A DNA stretch of 64,000 bases from Strix aluco (taxonomy: Eukaryota; Chordata; Aves; Strigiformes; Strigidae). Where the stretch lies: positions 10,831,698 to 10,895,697 of the forward strand of contig NC_133939.1 of the NCBI RefSeq assembly GCF_031877795.1, written 5' to 3'. Below are positions 26,191 through 46,276 of this stretch, one piece after another. The notes below the pieces were generated by a model. The model worked only from the letters and a program-made list of their open reading frames with translations, did not search any database and was not told where the DNA came from. Within the stretch, counting starts at the first letter, position 1. Each line of letters opens with the position of its first letter. Both the position numbers and the translations under genes were made by a program.

Positions 26191-26920
26191 GCACCACGTT
26201 AACGGTGAATTCTCCAAACACAAAAAGCTTCTCTAGGTAGTAAGTTGCAGCTCTGTTCCTCGGGCCACGGAAGGAAGCGTGCCTTCCCCTGCACCTCACC
26301 AGCTCTCCATCACCCGCACGAGGAACAGGGCACGTTTCACAACTCTCTTGCTAACTACTGTAACCTCGTTACATTTGTGTTCCTTAACTGTGCTGGGAGC
26401 AAATGAAGTGGTTTGATTATTACAAGTTTTCACAGCTTGCACACAGAGCAAGGTGCTTCTGTGAATGGAAGAATTGCATATATTTGTTCGCATTCAACAA
26501 GTCTTTAAAATCCTATTTTTGCAGATAAAAAAGACTACTTAAGAATTCTGTTCAGGGTTAGCAGATGGATGCCTCCATCACCTTGCCATTGAGACTGGTC
26601 GGTCTTGATCATAAACAGGGCATTAGTACGAATAAATGACACTTACGAAAATCTTTAGCACCCTTAGAAATCCCGTGATCCACAACTCCAAAACTAACTT
26701 GAAATTGCCCCTGTTTCAGGCTGCAGAACTACGCATAAAGGTTAGTGTGGCAGCTAAAAAATACACTTATAGATACAGAAATTTAAACATTTTTTCACGT
26801 GTGTGTTCTTGCTACCGTTGCAGACAAGAGCTACGGGCCTGCTCTCATATGACAGGGGACTCCTGCGCTTCCAGAGGTGTGTTCGGCACATTCACAGGCA
26901 GTTCTACACACGAGGTGACT

Positions 26921-26957
26921 CGCACACAAACACACGCACACAAGCACACATACGCAC
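26921..26957. repeat. Imperfect CA-rich microsatellite
   Basis: CGCACACAAACACACGCACA followed by similar CA-rich units. The repeats are imperfect and interrupted by G and T, as in an ageing dinucleotide repeat. It lies in the putative EPHA4 3' region. Confidence 0.8.
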
Positions 26958-27187
26958 CTTTCAGAGGAGATAATAATCCATTATCCACTCAAGGAAAAAA
27001 AAATATATTTATATCACTGCAATGGCACGTTTTGTGTAAAATGTCACTTCAGCAATGTATATAGGCAGCTCACAGGAACTGGGTTCTTTGCTGCGGCACC
27101 TGGCCTGGCGTCCATGGTAAGATGTGTAGTGCTCTGTCATCTGCATTCGTCCGAGATGCAGCAGTGACAATCAGGGGGATGAGGAGA

Positions 27188-27213
27188 GAAAATAACAAAA
27201 TGTATAAATAAAA
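27188..27213 (-). promoter_or_regulatory. AU-rich element in putative 3'UTR
   Basis: The minus strand reads TTTTATTTATACATTTTG followed by TTATTTTC. This is a cluster of ATTTA-like pentamers of the kind bound by AU-rich-element proteins that tune mRNA stability. The role is inferred from motif resemblance only. Confidence 0.3.
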
Positions 27214-27420
27214 CTGAAGGCAGGAAGAGAAAGCAGAAAGGGAGGGGAAAAAAAAATCCAGAAGTCTGCACGGCTTTGACACAGTACATTCCTCAAGTGA
27301 CAACTGGGTGCTGAGTCTTAACAACTTAGTTATCTCTCAATGAAGAAAAAAACAGAGTGGGTGGCATGGAAAAAGGAAGATAAAGTAAACGTCACGCTCT
27401 CTTCAGGGACTGATAACTGT

Positions 27421-27560
27421 TCAGCGTGTGTTTTCCAGAATCAGTGCTACGGAAGACGCAACTGTGGATCCAGAAGGCTTCATGTCTAGTCTATGTTCCT
27501 CCATGGTCAATATGATCAATAGGACGGGCTATGAGGCCGTGAAAGCAAAATCTAATTTCC
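27421..27560 (-). other. Candidate alternative last exon / 3'UTR exon start
   Basis: On the minus strand a pyrimidine tract ending TTTCTTTTTGTGCAG gives a strong acceptor just before 27560. A 27-codon frame starts at 27504 and stops at 27421-27423. If exon 16 were spliced here instead of to exon 17, the frame would continue for about 23 codons and then stop, replacing the last helix of the SAM domain and the C-terminal MVPV. Alternatively it is simply the start of a 3'UTR exon, with a donor-like GTAAGT at 27811-27806 implying a 251-bp UTR intron. Confidence 0.3.
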
Positions 27561-30500
27561 CTGCACAAAAAGAAAACACAAATATATTAAACAACATGCA
27601 ACAAACCAGACACGCACGCCTGCCCGTAATGCCTCCTCTCAGATTTCCCAGCAGAAGCACTGCTGCATGTAACCAGCCCCTCCTTGGCTGGCGCAGTTGC
27701 AGATCCACATCAAAGGAAAAGACCCGAACTCCTCTCTGCCGCGGTGAGGCAGTGACATGGCAGCAGGTTAATGGAATTAAACCTCTCCCCAGAGAGGGGA
27801 GAAGGACTTACTAAAGGACAGAGAAGGAAGTAGGAAGAGATGCAATTCTCACACAAACAGGGGGGCTGAGGGCAAATGCAGGAGGCTGCAGGGCCCTGCC
27901 ACGCTCTCGCTGGCTGGTTCGGCGGCTGGGGACAGCGAGACAAATACAACCAGCAGTTCTCACAGGGTGAGAACCCTTTGCCTTCCTTGTCCCTTTGCAT
28001 TCCCTCACATTATTTCAAAGTCTTAATTCCATGACATACCTTATAAACAGATATTTAATCTATCTATATATATTTATATGTGCCACCTATTTTTTTTAAT
28101 CTGCTCTCCTCCACCTAAAACCACTTTCAAGAGGATGGCCCCTCACTGGCCAGATTTTATCACAGGGAACACAACCACCAGTGGCAGTTCTGAAAACCTG
28201 GCACCTGAGCTGCCTTCACAGTTTTCATTCTACAGGGACAGAGCTTTTCATTTTGTGTGGAAAAACATTGGAATGTTTTGAATTACTGTTACTAGACTCC
28301 AAGAAAGCAATTTTACAAACTGGCCAGAAAATTGGGTGTATTTTGTTTTTACGTAAAAAGACAATCTCAACAGAATGCAACAGATTTACAGCATAAGGAA
28401 ATTTAAAGTTTCTCTGCATTTAAGAAGCAAAAGAATTTTTGCTGCTGAAAGTACAAGTGTCAGGTCTTTAAAATGAGTAACCACTTCTTATGTTGCCTGG
28501 TGAAATGACATTAAGACATGCTGGTTTAAGTAGTTTTTTTAAAGAAATCTTAAATTTCTTGAAAAGGAAAAGCCTTTATAAGTAATACTGCAGAACAGTT
28601 TTTACTAAGCTGTCATGACTTGACAGGATCCACATTTAGCATCCCATATTCTGAACAAGTTGTTTTCTGAGAAAGTTGGGGGTGAGGGAGAGTTAGTCGT
28701 TAAAATCAGCAAGTTATTGTTAAAAGTGACAAAAAGTGATGTGAGTGACGATACAGTAAGTGTGACTTGTCCAACTGAGTGAGCTGCTTTTGATTTAGAA
28801 TAATTGCTATTATTAAAAAAATCTGGCATATAAAGCCACTAAATCTCTTCTGAATTTGTTGACAGGTGCGGAGCGAGACCAAAATACTATAGACCAAAGA
28901 ACCAGTCTTAGCACCATCAAAATATAAATCTCACCTTTCTGACATTGTGCCTGGCACAGCTGAAACACAATGTCTGTTCTAGAGGATGTGTCATGAAAAT
29001 CCTCCTCCTACCCAGCACAGCATTACTCAAAAAGAGTAATAAAAGCTTCAATGTAAATAAAATTCAAGCCTAAATGTGTTCAGAGCTTTACTGGATAAAG
29101 CGTTATCCTATGTGACCTAAGGAGGACAACCACATTCCTATAGCAGTCACCTCCACCCAGTGACCCAGGGGATGCTTTCATTCACTCAACTTTCCATCTG
29201 TTTCTCAGAGGAGTTGGAGGGCAGCTTGTCAAGCAGGTCATGCTCCATCTTGTTTGCCGTTCTTGCAGAGGGGTGCTGAGACCTCAGCCATGCAGCCTAC
29301 ACCTGGCACTCACACCCACACCCGCCTTGATAATCCAGCCTATGGGGCTGGTTTCAAAAGTGAACTTGGTTCCCACAGCTGATGAGACTGGATCACTGTG
29401 TCTGAAGTGTAACGCTGATGCACAACAGAGCTGTCACCATGCCTGACACCCAAACTCTGCAAAACCAGGCAGGCAGCGTGCACAATTCCATATCTTTCTG
29501 CTCCCCCTCCCATAAAACCACTGGCACAGCAACCGAGACTGAGCTTTCTAAAATACAAATATTGGTTCTGCTGTTGCTCATGAGAGGGCAGAAAAAGTCC
29601 TTTGTTCTTCTTGGTACATTTATGAATATATGTACTTTACAAGGTTATTCTTTCTTTCACGGGATCCATATGTGTGGGTTTTTCCACCCAAAAAATAAGG
29701 GCATCCCTGCTGCTCTCAGCGCAAAGTGGGGTCAAGCTCTTAGCACTAAACTGAGTGAGCCACAAGACACACTCCTACACCTTGTCTGCACATCCTAACA
29801 TGCAACAGCTTGAGAGCAAGACCAGATTTTGAAACAGTGCAATTTTCACTGTCATCAAATAGAGCAAACAATGGGAAACACAAAGCAATTAGTCTGGGTA
29901 ACCAGCACAAGTTTATACAAACGGGTTGGGAACCCCAAATAATACATACCACAGCACCTTTTTTTCCCCCCCAAAACAGTGATGAAATCCTAGCACAGTT
30001 TAAGAAATAAAGCACCATGAACATTTTGGACACTGTACTTCCACTGACCTTCTCCATGTGTCAAAGGGAACCGCTTCTTGAAAGAGAAAAGAAGTCTGAA
30101 AGCTCCACAGCCACGATTGTCACAGCTGACTACTGGCAAGATGTTCACAAAATGTCTTTAAATGGTAGGCTTCAGCACGGCCAATAATCTCCCCAGAAGT
30201 CCAGTTTTGCCCAGTAATCCACGAGGTGGGTCATTTCAAGTCTCAAGCCCATAAATGGGTAGATCACTCATTGTCAGGCACTGATTAGCCAAATAATATT
30301 CTCACTGAGGTTTCTGCAAGGTATTAGTGATGCATCAAGTCTGCAAAAAATATCCTAGGGCAGATTCTTCATTCCAGTGAAAGATGCACAACGGTGGTTT
30401 CACCCACAAATAAAACACTATGGTTGTAATCCTACGGGTCACAGGGAGAAGGAAAGTAATTTTGTTTTTGTTTTTTAAGCACAGTATCTGTCACCAAACA

Positions 30501-30791
30501 TAGCATCAAAACTTGAATGTGACTTTATATTTATATAGATACATGTATTTTACATATCGTTGATCAACAGAGAAGTATGTTTCAAGAAACAATTTGTTCC
30601 AGGTCTGGTTTAAAATGACGGCTTGCCATTTCTGGAGGCCCCCCTCCCAACACACACGCTCGGTTTCCACAATCTGTACATCAAGCAATGCTGCAGATCT
30701 TAATTTCAACGGGCAAGGAGACGAAGTAAAAAAAGTGCAGTTCTTCAATTAAAGTGCATGGATGAGGTAAACTAATTTCAAGAGTTTTGAG

Positions 30792-30797
30792 TTTATT
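30792..30797 (-). promoter_or_regulatory. Very proximal AATAAA just after the EPHA4 stop
   Basis: Minus-strand AATAAA begins 11 bases after the EPHA4 stop codon, in the context ACTGAATAAACTC. If used, the 3'UTR would be only about 30-40 bases. Long UTR-like sequence beyond it suggests that it is normally bypassed. Confidence 0.45.
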
Positions 30798-30807
30798 CAG
30801 TACTGGC

Positions 30808-34065
<3,258 letters not shown>

Positions 34066-35589
34066 CTATAAATGGCACAATTAGGAAGGCATTAGAGAAC
34101 ATCAGACACTACTCACATCTACCAGCTGAGTACCATTTATCCTAGGGCAATCCGAAGTATGGAAACAAATCCACAATTAAGGGAAACAACATGGAAAATT
34201 GCACTCAGACTCAGGCAGTTGGTGGTCTCAGAACTGTCATTTCTCCTCAGCAATTCAAAACTAAAAGGGTACAGCATTCAAAGCAGACATCAGATACAGC
34301 AGGCCAATGTATCACAAAGGAGCACATGGAATACAGGGATGACAAAATAGCCCAGGTTAGAACTAAGCAACTATCTTTGTTGGACTGGGCATTGGAGGAG
34401 CAACAGCTCTACAGCAAATTTTTAATATCTATCAGTTTTGGGTGTGATATGTTGAAGATTAACTTTTCTCCATCATTTTAAGGGTACAGCACATCACCCC
34501 CTCCTCCCTCTCCTCCTGGGCTAGCTCATCTCTGTCAGTAATACAGGCCTTGTAGAGAACTTGTTCTTTCACCATTGTATGCTCTGAACCAAGAAATGCA
34601 TAATGTGCAGCTTTATCAAGAAAGTTTACAGAGATCCAACGCAGCAGCTTAAGTATGCATTTCGTGTTTAATAGAAACCAGAAAAACTCACAAGCTGAAG
34701 TAATTTCAAACCCTCCAAGAAGAGCTCCAGAGCTCAGTACTCTGATGGCTTCTTAGCCCTCTCAGGAGAACAGGACGTGAGCAGGACTCAGTTCTGGTAT
34801 GACAGGGACATGACCCAAAAGCCTTCAGGTCTTCGTTAATCGATATGACTTTGCTGGCAGGATTCACCACGAGACTAGAGAGCAGGAGCGCACACAGAGT
34901 GAATTGCACTAAATTCCCTCCTTCTGGTCTTGTCCAATTAGTGGCTAAAATCCACTAGGGGACAGGGTGAGGGATATGCTTGCCCTATTAGCAGCTATTC
35001 AGTAACCACAAACAAAGTGGCTCTCACTGCTCCAGAAAGTATGAAGATCCTTTTGATTTCTCTTGATTCAACAGACACTGAGAATAATTTGAAATCTGCT
35101 TCTGCTTTGTTGTGAAAAGCACTGCTCTCACCATGGTTAAGGAGAAAAAAATGGTATGTCTAATCATATGTTAAAAAGAGGATGCAATGACAGTAATATT
35201 GGCTCTCGCTGTCCCGTTCAAGCCAGGTTTTTGACATGGCCTAGCACCACACATTAGCAGTGTACACCAGCCTAATACGCTAGCTCTGCGTTTGTCTGTG
35301 CTGTGTAGACATGCCTGGTACAACTGAGACACATCTGGTGTTTTATTTTCTTGCTAAGTCTTGATGACTTCCTGTTAGCAAAGGAAGGCAAGATTGGGTG
35401 CCAGAAGAGACATTTCACATCAGAAAGAAATTAAAATTATATCCCCTGTTTAGATTAAATGCCATCCGCATCTAGACACTCTTTGAAAATGTTCAGCTCT
35501 ACATAAGAAAGCAGATGACTTGTAAAATGACTTAACCACTCCCATGACCATATATTCAGATTAACATTTTCTGCTTCCTTTATATGTTT

Positions 35590-35960
35590 GTAAATCCCCT
35601 GGGAAAAGAATTATGGATAATCTATGCCTCATTTTCACTGGAATTTTTTTTCATTTAATAAAAATTCTATTAGCAAAAGCTCTTATTAGCATTATTATTA
35701 AATACTCTTCTGGAATAGCAGCCATTGTGCATGCTCCCTCTTGGAAGACACTGAAGTAGTCCAGATGGTATGGTTAAACAGGACATGCATAATTTAAGAA
35801 TGGTCATTTAGGAAAGCTGCTTTTTAATGTCCTTGGGGGGCAGCTATGCAATTGTCACAAGAATGCTCTGACTGATTATCAGAATTGGATTTCATATGCG
35901 TTGTTTTACATATCCTACAAGAAATAAAATCATCTGGAAGAATTATAAGCATACTGGGGC
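35590..35960. promoter_or_regulatory. Candidate intronic conserved element
   Basis: Non-repetitive, non-coding sequence with SOX-like ACAAT/ATTGT cores (CCATTGTGC, CAATTGTCACAA) and ATTA-type homeodomain cores, plus CATGCATAATT. The texture is like developmental enhancers. The call rests on motif texture alone. Confidence 0.2.
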
Positions 35961-36138
35961 TTGAAGAATTAACTACTAACAGGAAACCCCATTAAATTCA
36001 AGTGTTTTTTCTTAAAGATTTTCAATAAAGTTAAGATTTAATATCAACATTGAAATCTTCCCTCTCTTGACAGTATTATGATTATTTTCTCCATTCTTCT
36101 TTCTTACTTTAATTGCTTATAATATTTTTCCTAAAATT

Positions 36139-36198
36139 AAAAAAAAAAAAAAAAAGAAAAATAAGGAAAAAAAAGGAAAAAAAAGAAAGGAAAAAAGA
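36139..36198. repeat. A/G-rich low-complexity tract (pyrimidine tract in EPHA4 pre-mRNA)
   Basis: About 60 bases made almost only of A with scattered G. On the EPHA4 sense strand this is a long T/C tract followed by AATTTTAG at about 36138-36131, which has the form of a strong 3' splice site. It may be a decoy or cryptic acceptor inside intron 14. Confidence 0.85.
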
Positions 36199-36360
36199 TA
36201 CACGCACAAGATGCAAACCCTAACTTGAGAATCCCCTACTCCCTGACCATAGACCAGGCTTGAAGTATTCAAGGAATTAAGTGTTAGTTCCAGAGAGGTT
36301 CCCTGAGAAAACAGGAATCTACCACCCATGATATCCTTTTGAAAACCTAGAGTAAATGTC

Positions 36361-36412
36361 AGAAGCCATATAGTGATTGACAGAATTCAGAAGAACCATA
36401 TAGTAATTGACA
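36361..36412. repeat. Imperfect direct duplication, period about 29
   Basis: AGAAGCCATATAGTGATTGA is followed by AGAACCATATAGTAATTGA. This is a small local duplication about 90-140 bp inside intron 14, downstream of the exon 14 donor. No function is apparent. Confidence 0.8.
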
Positions 36413-36425
36413 CCGAAACACATCA

Positions 36426-39412
<2,987 letters not shown>

Positions 39413-39724
39413 TCACAGAGCATTAAGCTAAGAGCTACATTATTGCCATTGCTGAAATTGGCAAAGAGCGTATCTCTGGATTCCCATCTTCTTTCAAATA
39501 AAATGCAATGTTATTTCCTCACTCTCCTGACTAGTGTCTATAATTCACCAGTAAAGTAAAAACCCAGAGGTTCTGTCACAGCTTCCAATGATGCAGTATC
39601 CAGTTTGCAATGAATTCTGATTTTAATGAGTCTATAGCATTGCAATGCTTTCAAAAATGGAGCAAATCGGAACTGTTCCCATTAAACATGGATTATTTAA
39701 GACCCTGCTATTTTAAACATTACA

Positions 39725-39875
39725 TTTATTGTATATTCTTCCACTTTACATTTATTCTGGTTTTCAATGGGAGCAGCACCAGAAAACAGAATTTCCCAAG
39801 TACAAACATAATTTCTTTGAAAATGCTGAATTTTCAGTATCTTTCTGGGAAGAAAAAAAAAAAAAAAAAAAAAAA
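39725..39875 (-). other. Candidate intronic terminal exon (kinase-truncating)
   Basis: On the transcript strand a 23-T run (39875-39853) is followed by CTTCCCAG, a near-ideal 3' splice site, with the putative exon starting at 39844. Joined in phase 0 to exon 12, it stays open for 26 codons and stops at 39766-39764. AATAAA hexamers follow at 39756-39751 and 39730-39725. This is the arrangement of a composite terminal exon. It would yield a membrane-anchored receptor cut in the kinase domain. The alternative reading is a plain A-tract in non-functional intron; usage is unproven. Confidence 0.3.
39853..39875. repeat. Poly(A) tract, 23 bases on +
   Basis: Uninterrupted A run on the plus strand, equal to a T run in the EPHA4 transcript, about 75 bp from the exon 12 donor. 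It could be a microsatellite or the tail of an old plus-strand retroposed fragment. Confidence 0.95.
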
Positions 39876-39947
39876 GAACTAGAATGAAAATCAGAAAATG
39901 TTTCCCAGTATAAAATCTCCTCAGCTTATTATGAAAAAATCACCTAC

Positions 39948-40009
39948 CCTGAGGAAGGCATCCAAGGAGCCATTCTCCATGTACTCAGTTATGATCATTA
40001 CCGGTTTAC
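39948..40009 (-). CDS. EPHA4: EPHA4 exon 12 (kinase hinge)
   Basis: Exon of 62 bp. The acceptor is GAACTCTAG and the donor GTAGGTG. It encodes the end of Cys692 and residues 693-712, [33 protein letters not shown] is the gatekeeper, hinge and helix D region of the ATP pocket; the gatekeeper is Thr699 in IITEYM. The 62-bp length is the usual size for this exon in Eph genes. Confidence 0.97.
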
Positions 40010-44357
<4,348 letters not shown>

Positions 44358-44471
44358 CCACACCAATAACTTTTTCAATCTTTATGCAGGAGGCATCAAT
44401 TTCTTTGGCAAATTCCCTCACAGCTTGGTTTGGATCCTCATATGTAAAAGGATCCACATATGTTCTAACAC
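44358..44471 (-). CDS. EPHA4: EPHA4 exon 10 (juxtamembrane tyrosines, start of kinase)
   Basis: Exon of 114 bp, phases 1-1, acceptor TGCCTTGCAG and donor GTAAGTG. It encodes residues 593-629: [20 protein letters not shown], then [17 protein letters not shown]. Tyr596 and Tyr602 in [11 protein letters not shown] are the two juxtamembrane tyrosines that hold Eph kinases inactive until phosphorylated and then dock SH2 proteins. IEKVIGV begins the glycine loop. The juxtamembrane regulatory switch therefore occupies its own in-frame exon. Confidence 0.98.
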
Positions 44472-46217
44472 CTGCAAGGCAGAAATGTTGTATTTGAAGT
44501 CACTGATCTACATGCTGCTGAACACAGAACATATGAGACTGAAGCCTTAATGATACACAACAGCAAAGAGAGTGTACAATAAAAATGTACTGTAAGCCAG
44601 GAATGACTGATGAAGGAAGGAAGGACAATGTATTTTTGCCCTGATGCAATTTTTTTTAATGTAAACATTTAACATTTCCCAATGTTGACGTAAGGAATAA
44701 AGCTTTTGCCAATAAATGAGCTTCACAAATCACTACCACCACTACCAGGCCAATAGCCTGTCTAAGGACCTGTGAGACTAAAACACATCCCACTTCCCTT
44801 TTGGGAGCCAAGAAGTTCTGAGCTCAGGTCCTGGGTTTGATACCTAGATGACTGAGACGGAAGTAACGGCAGGATTCAGTCATGGAAAAAGGGTAGTAAA
44901 GTTCACATTCCCTTTCCTGCAGGATTGCCTCCAGTCCACCCAGAACCTGCTTTAGCAGAATATTGTGGGGAAGAAATCATGCCTAGATATCACTGGCCAA
45001 AACCAGATATCTTTCAGTGGAAAGGAACAATGGAAAAATTGGATGAACCTTTCTCTTGTTTGTCTCCTCAAAACTTTTTATCCAGATACTGGCATTCCTC
45101 AGGGGTCAGTGTTGGGGCCAGTGCTGTTTAACATCTTTGTTGGTGACATTGACAGTGGGATTGAGTGCACCCTCAGCAAGTTCACCAACAACACCGAGCT
45201 GTGTGGTGCAGTTGACACGCTGGAGGGAAGGGATGTGCCATCCAGAGGGACCTGGACAGGCTGGAGAGGTGGGCCCGTGCAAACCTCATGAAGTTCAAGA
45301 AGGCCAAGTGCAAGGTCCTGCACATGGGTCAGGACAATCCCAAGCACAGACACAGGCTGGGCAAGGAGTGGATTGAGAGCAGCCCTGTGGAGAAGGACTT
45401 GGGAGTAGTAGTGGATGGAAAACTGACTATGAGCCAGCAATGTGTGCTCGCAGCCCAGAAAGCCAACTGTGTGCTGGGCTGCATCCAGAGAAGCGTGGCC
45501 AGCAGGTTGAGGGAGGGGATTCTCCCCCTCTACTCTGTTCTTGTGAGACCCCCCCTGCAGTGCTGTGTCCAGCTCTGGGGTCATCAACATCAGAAGGACA
45601 TGGACCTGCTCAGATGGGTCCAGAGGAGGCCACGAAGATAATCAGGGGCTGGAGCACCTCCCCTGTGAGGACAGGCTGAGAGAGCTGGGGGTGTTCAGCC
45701 TGGAGAAGAGAAGGATCTGGGGAGACCTTCTAGTGGCCTTCCAGTACTTAAAGGGGCTACAGGAAAGATGGGGAGGGACTCTTTATCAGGGGGTGTAGGG
45801 GTAGGATGAGGGGTAACAGTTTTAAACTAAAGGAGGGCAGATTCAGATTAGATCTAAGGAAGAAATTCTTTCCTGTGAGGGTGGTGAGGCCCTGGCACAT
45901 GTTGCCCAGAGAAGCTGTGGCTGCACCCTCCCTGGCAGTGTTCAAGGCCAGGTTGGACGGGGCTTTGGGCAACCTGGTCTAGTGGAAGGTGTCCCTGCCC
46001 ATGGAGGGGTTTGGAAGTACGTGATCTTTAAGGTCCCTTCTATGATTCTATTTTCCTTGTTACTAAAGTACATAGTTTTGAAGAAGGATATTTGCAAGAG
46101 AGGAAAACAAAAACATATTCATCTCAAAAGAAGTGTCATCCCTTATTTCCCAAGCATCAGAACATGGGACATGTTTTATGAACCAAATCAAAAAACCCAG
46201 TCACCACTGTCTTTTAC
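44472..46217 (-). other. EPHA4 intron 9 (1.75 kb) carrying a CR1 LINE
   Basis: GT-AG intron in phase 1, donor GTAAAAG. More than half of it is a CR1 retroposon lying antisense to EPHA4 (45085-46052), ending about 165 bp from exon 9. Confidence 0.92.
45085..46052 (+). mobile_element. CR1 LINE, 5'-truncated 3' part, dead
   Basis: About 970 bp of a chicken-repeat-1 type non-LTR retrotransposon. It begins within reverse transcriptase at [16 protein letters not shown] and continues through segments such as [26 protein letters not shown] and [14 protein letters not shown] to the 3'UTR, ending in the CR1-type tail TATGATTCTAT. The copy is broken. The frame shifts near 45235 and again near 45625, and the catalytic FADD box reads FTNN, losing both metal-binding aspartates. 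5' truncation is typical of CR1 insertion by target-primed reverse transcription. It sits antisense to EPHA4. It is diagnostic of sauropsid, most likely avian, DNA. Confidence 0.93.
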
Positions 46218-46276
46218 CTTGGTTCAAGTGTTTCTCCTCATCTGCCTCTTGCTTAGCCTTACTGTACTTACTGCGC
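46218..46276 (-). CDS. EPHA4: EPHA4 exon 9 (juxtamembrane basic segment)
   Basis: Exon of 59 bp. The acceptor is TTTTTTTGTTCTGACAG and the donor GTAAAAG, the latter weaker than consensus at +4 to +6. It encodes residues 573-591, [19 protein letters not shown], just inside the membrane; the first base completes Arg572 and the last begins Gly592. Basic residues following the transmembrane helix act as a stop-transfer signal. A very short exon with a weak donor, next to a transposon-laden intron, is a plausible alternative-splicing target. Confidence 0.96.

Larger units (their letters stand above)
25155..30807 (-). other. EPHA4: EPHA4 3'UTR / terminal exon region (extent approximate)
   Basis: Non-coding sequence downstream of the EPHA4 stop codon on the minus strand. 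The first few hundred bases (about 30450-30807) read like a continuous UTR with AU-rich blocks. Canonical AATAAA signals on this strand occur at 30797-30792, 25501-25496 and 25180-25175; the last is followed by T-rich sequence and is my preferred distal end. ATTAAA variants lie near 28050. A credible 3' splice site at 27561 and a donor at 27811 suggest that part of the region could be spliced. Without transcripts the true end and any splicing remain unproven. Confidence 0.5.

Noticed and set aside
25741..26202. 153-codon Pro/Ala/Arg-rich frame in the CpG island
   Set aside because: Low-complexity translation expected from C-rich DNA; another frame on + and one on - are also open.
44811..44850. 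GGGTTTGATACC resembling a tRNA T-loop or B box
   Set aside because: No matching A box, stems or cloverleaf could be drawn.
45099..45590. 163-codon frame on - inside the CR1 copy
   Set aside because: It is the antisense shadow of the CR1 reverse-transcriptase segment.
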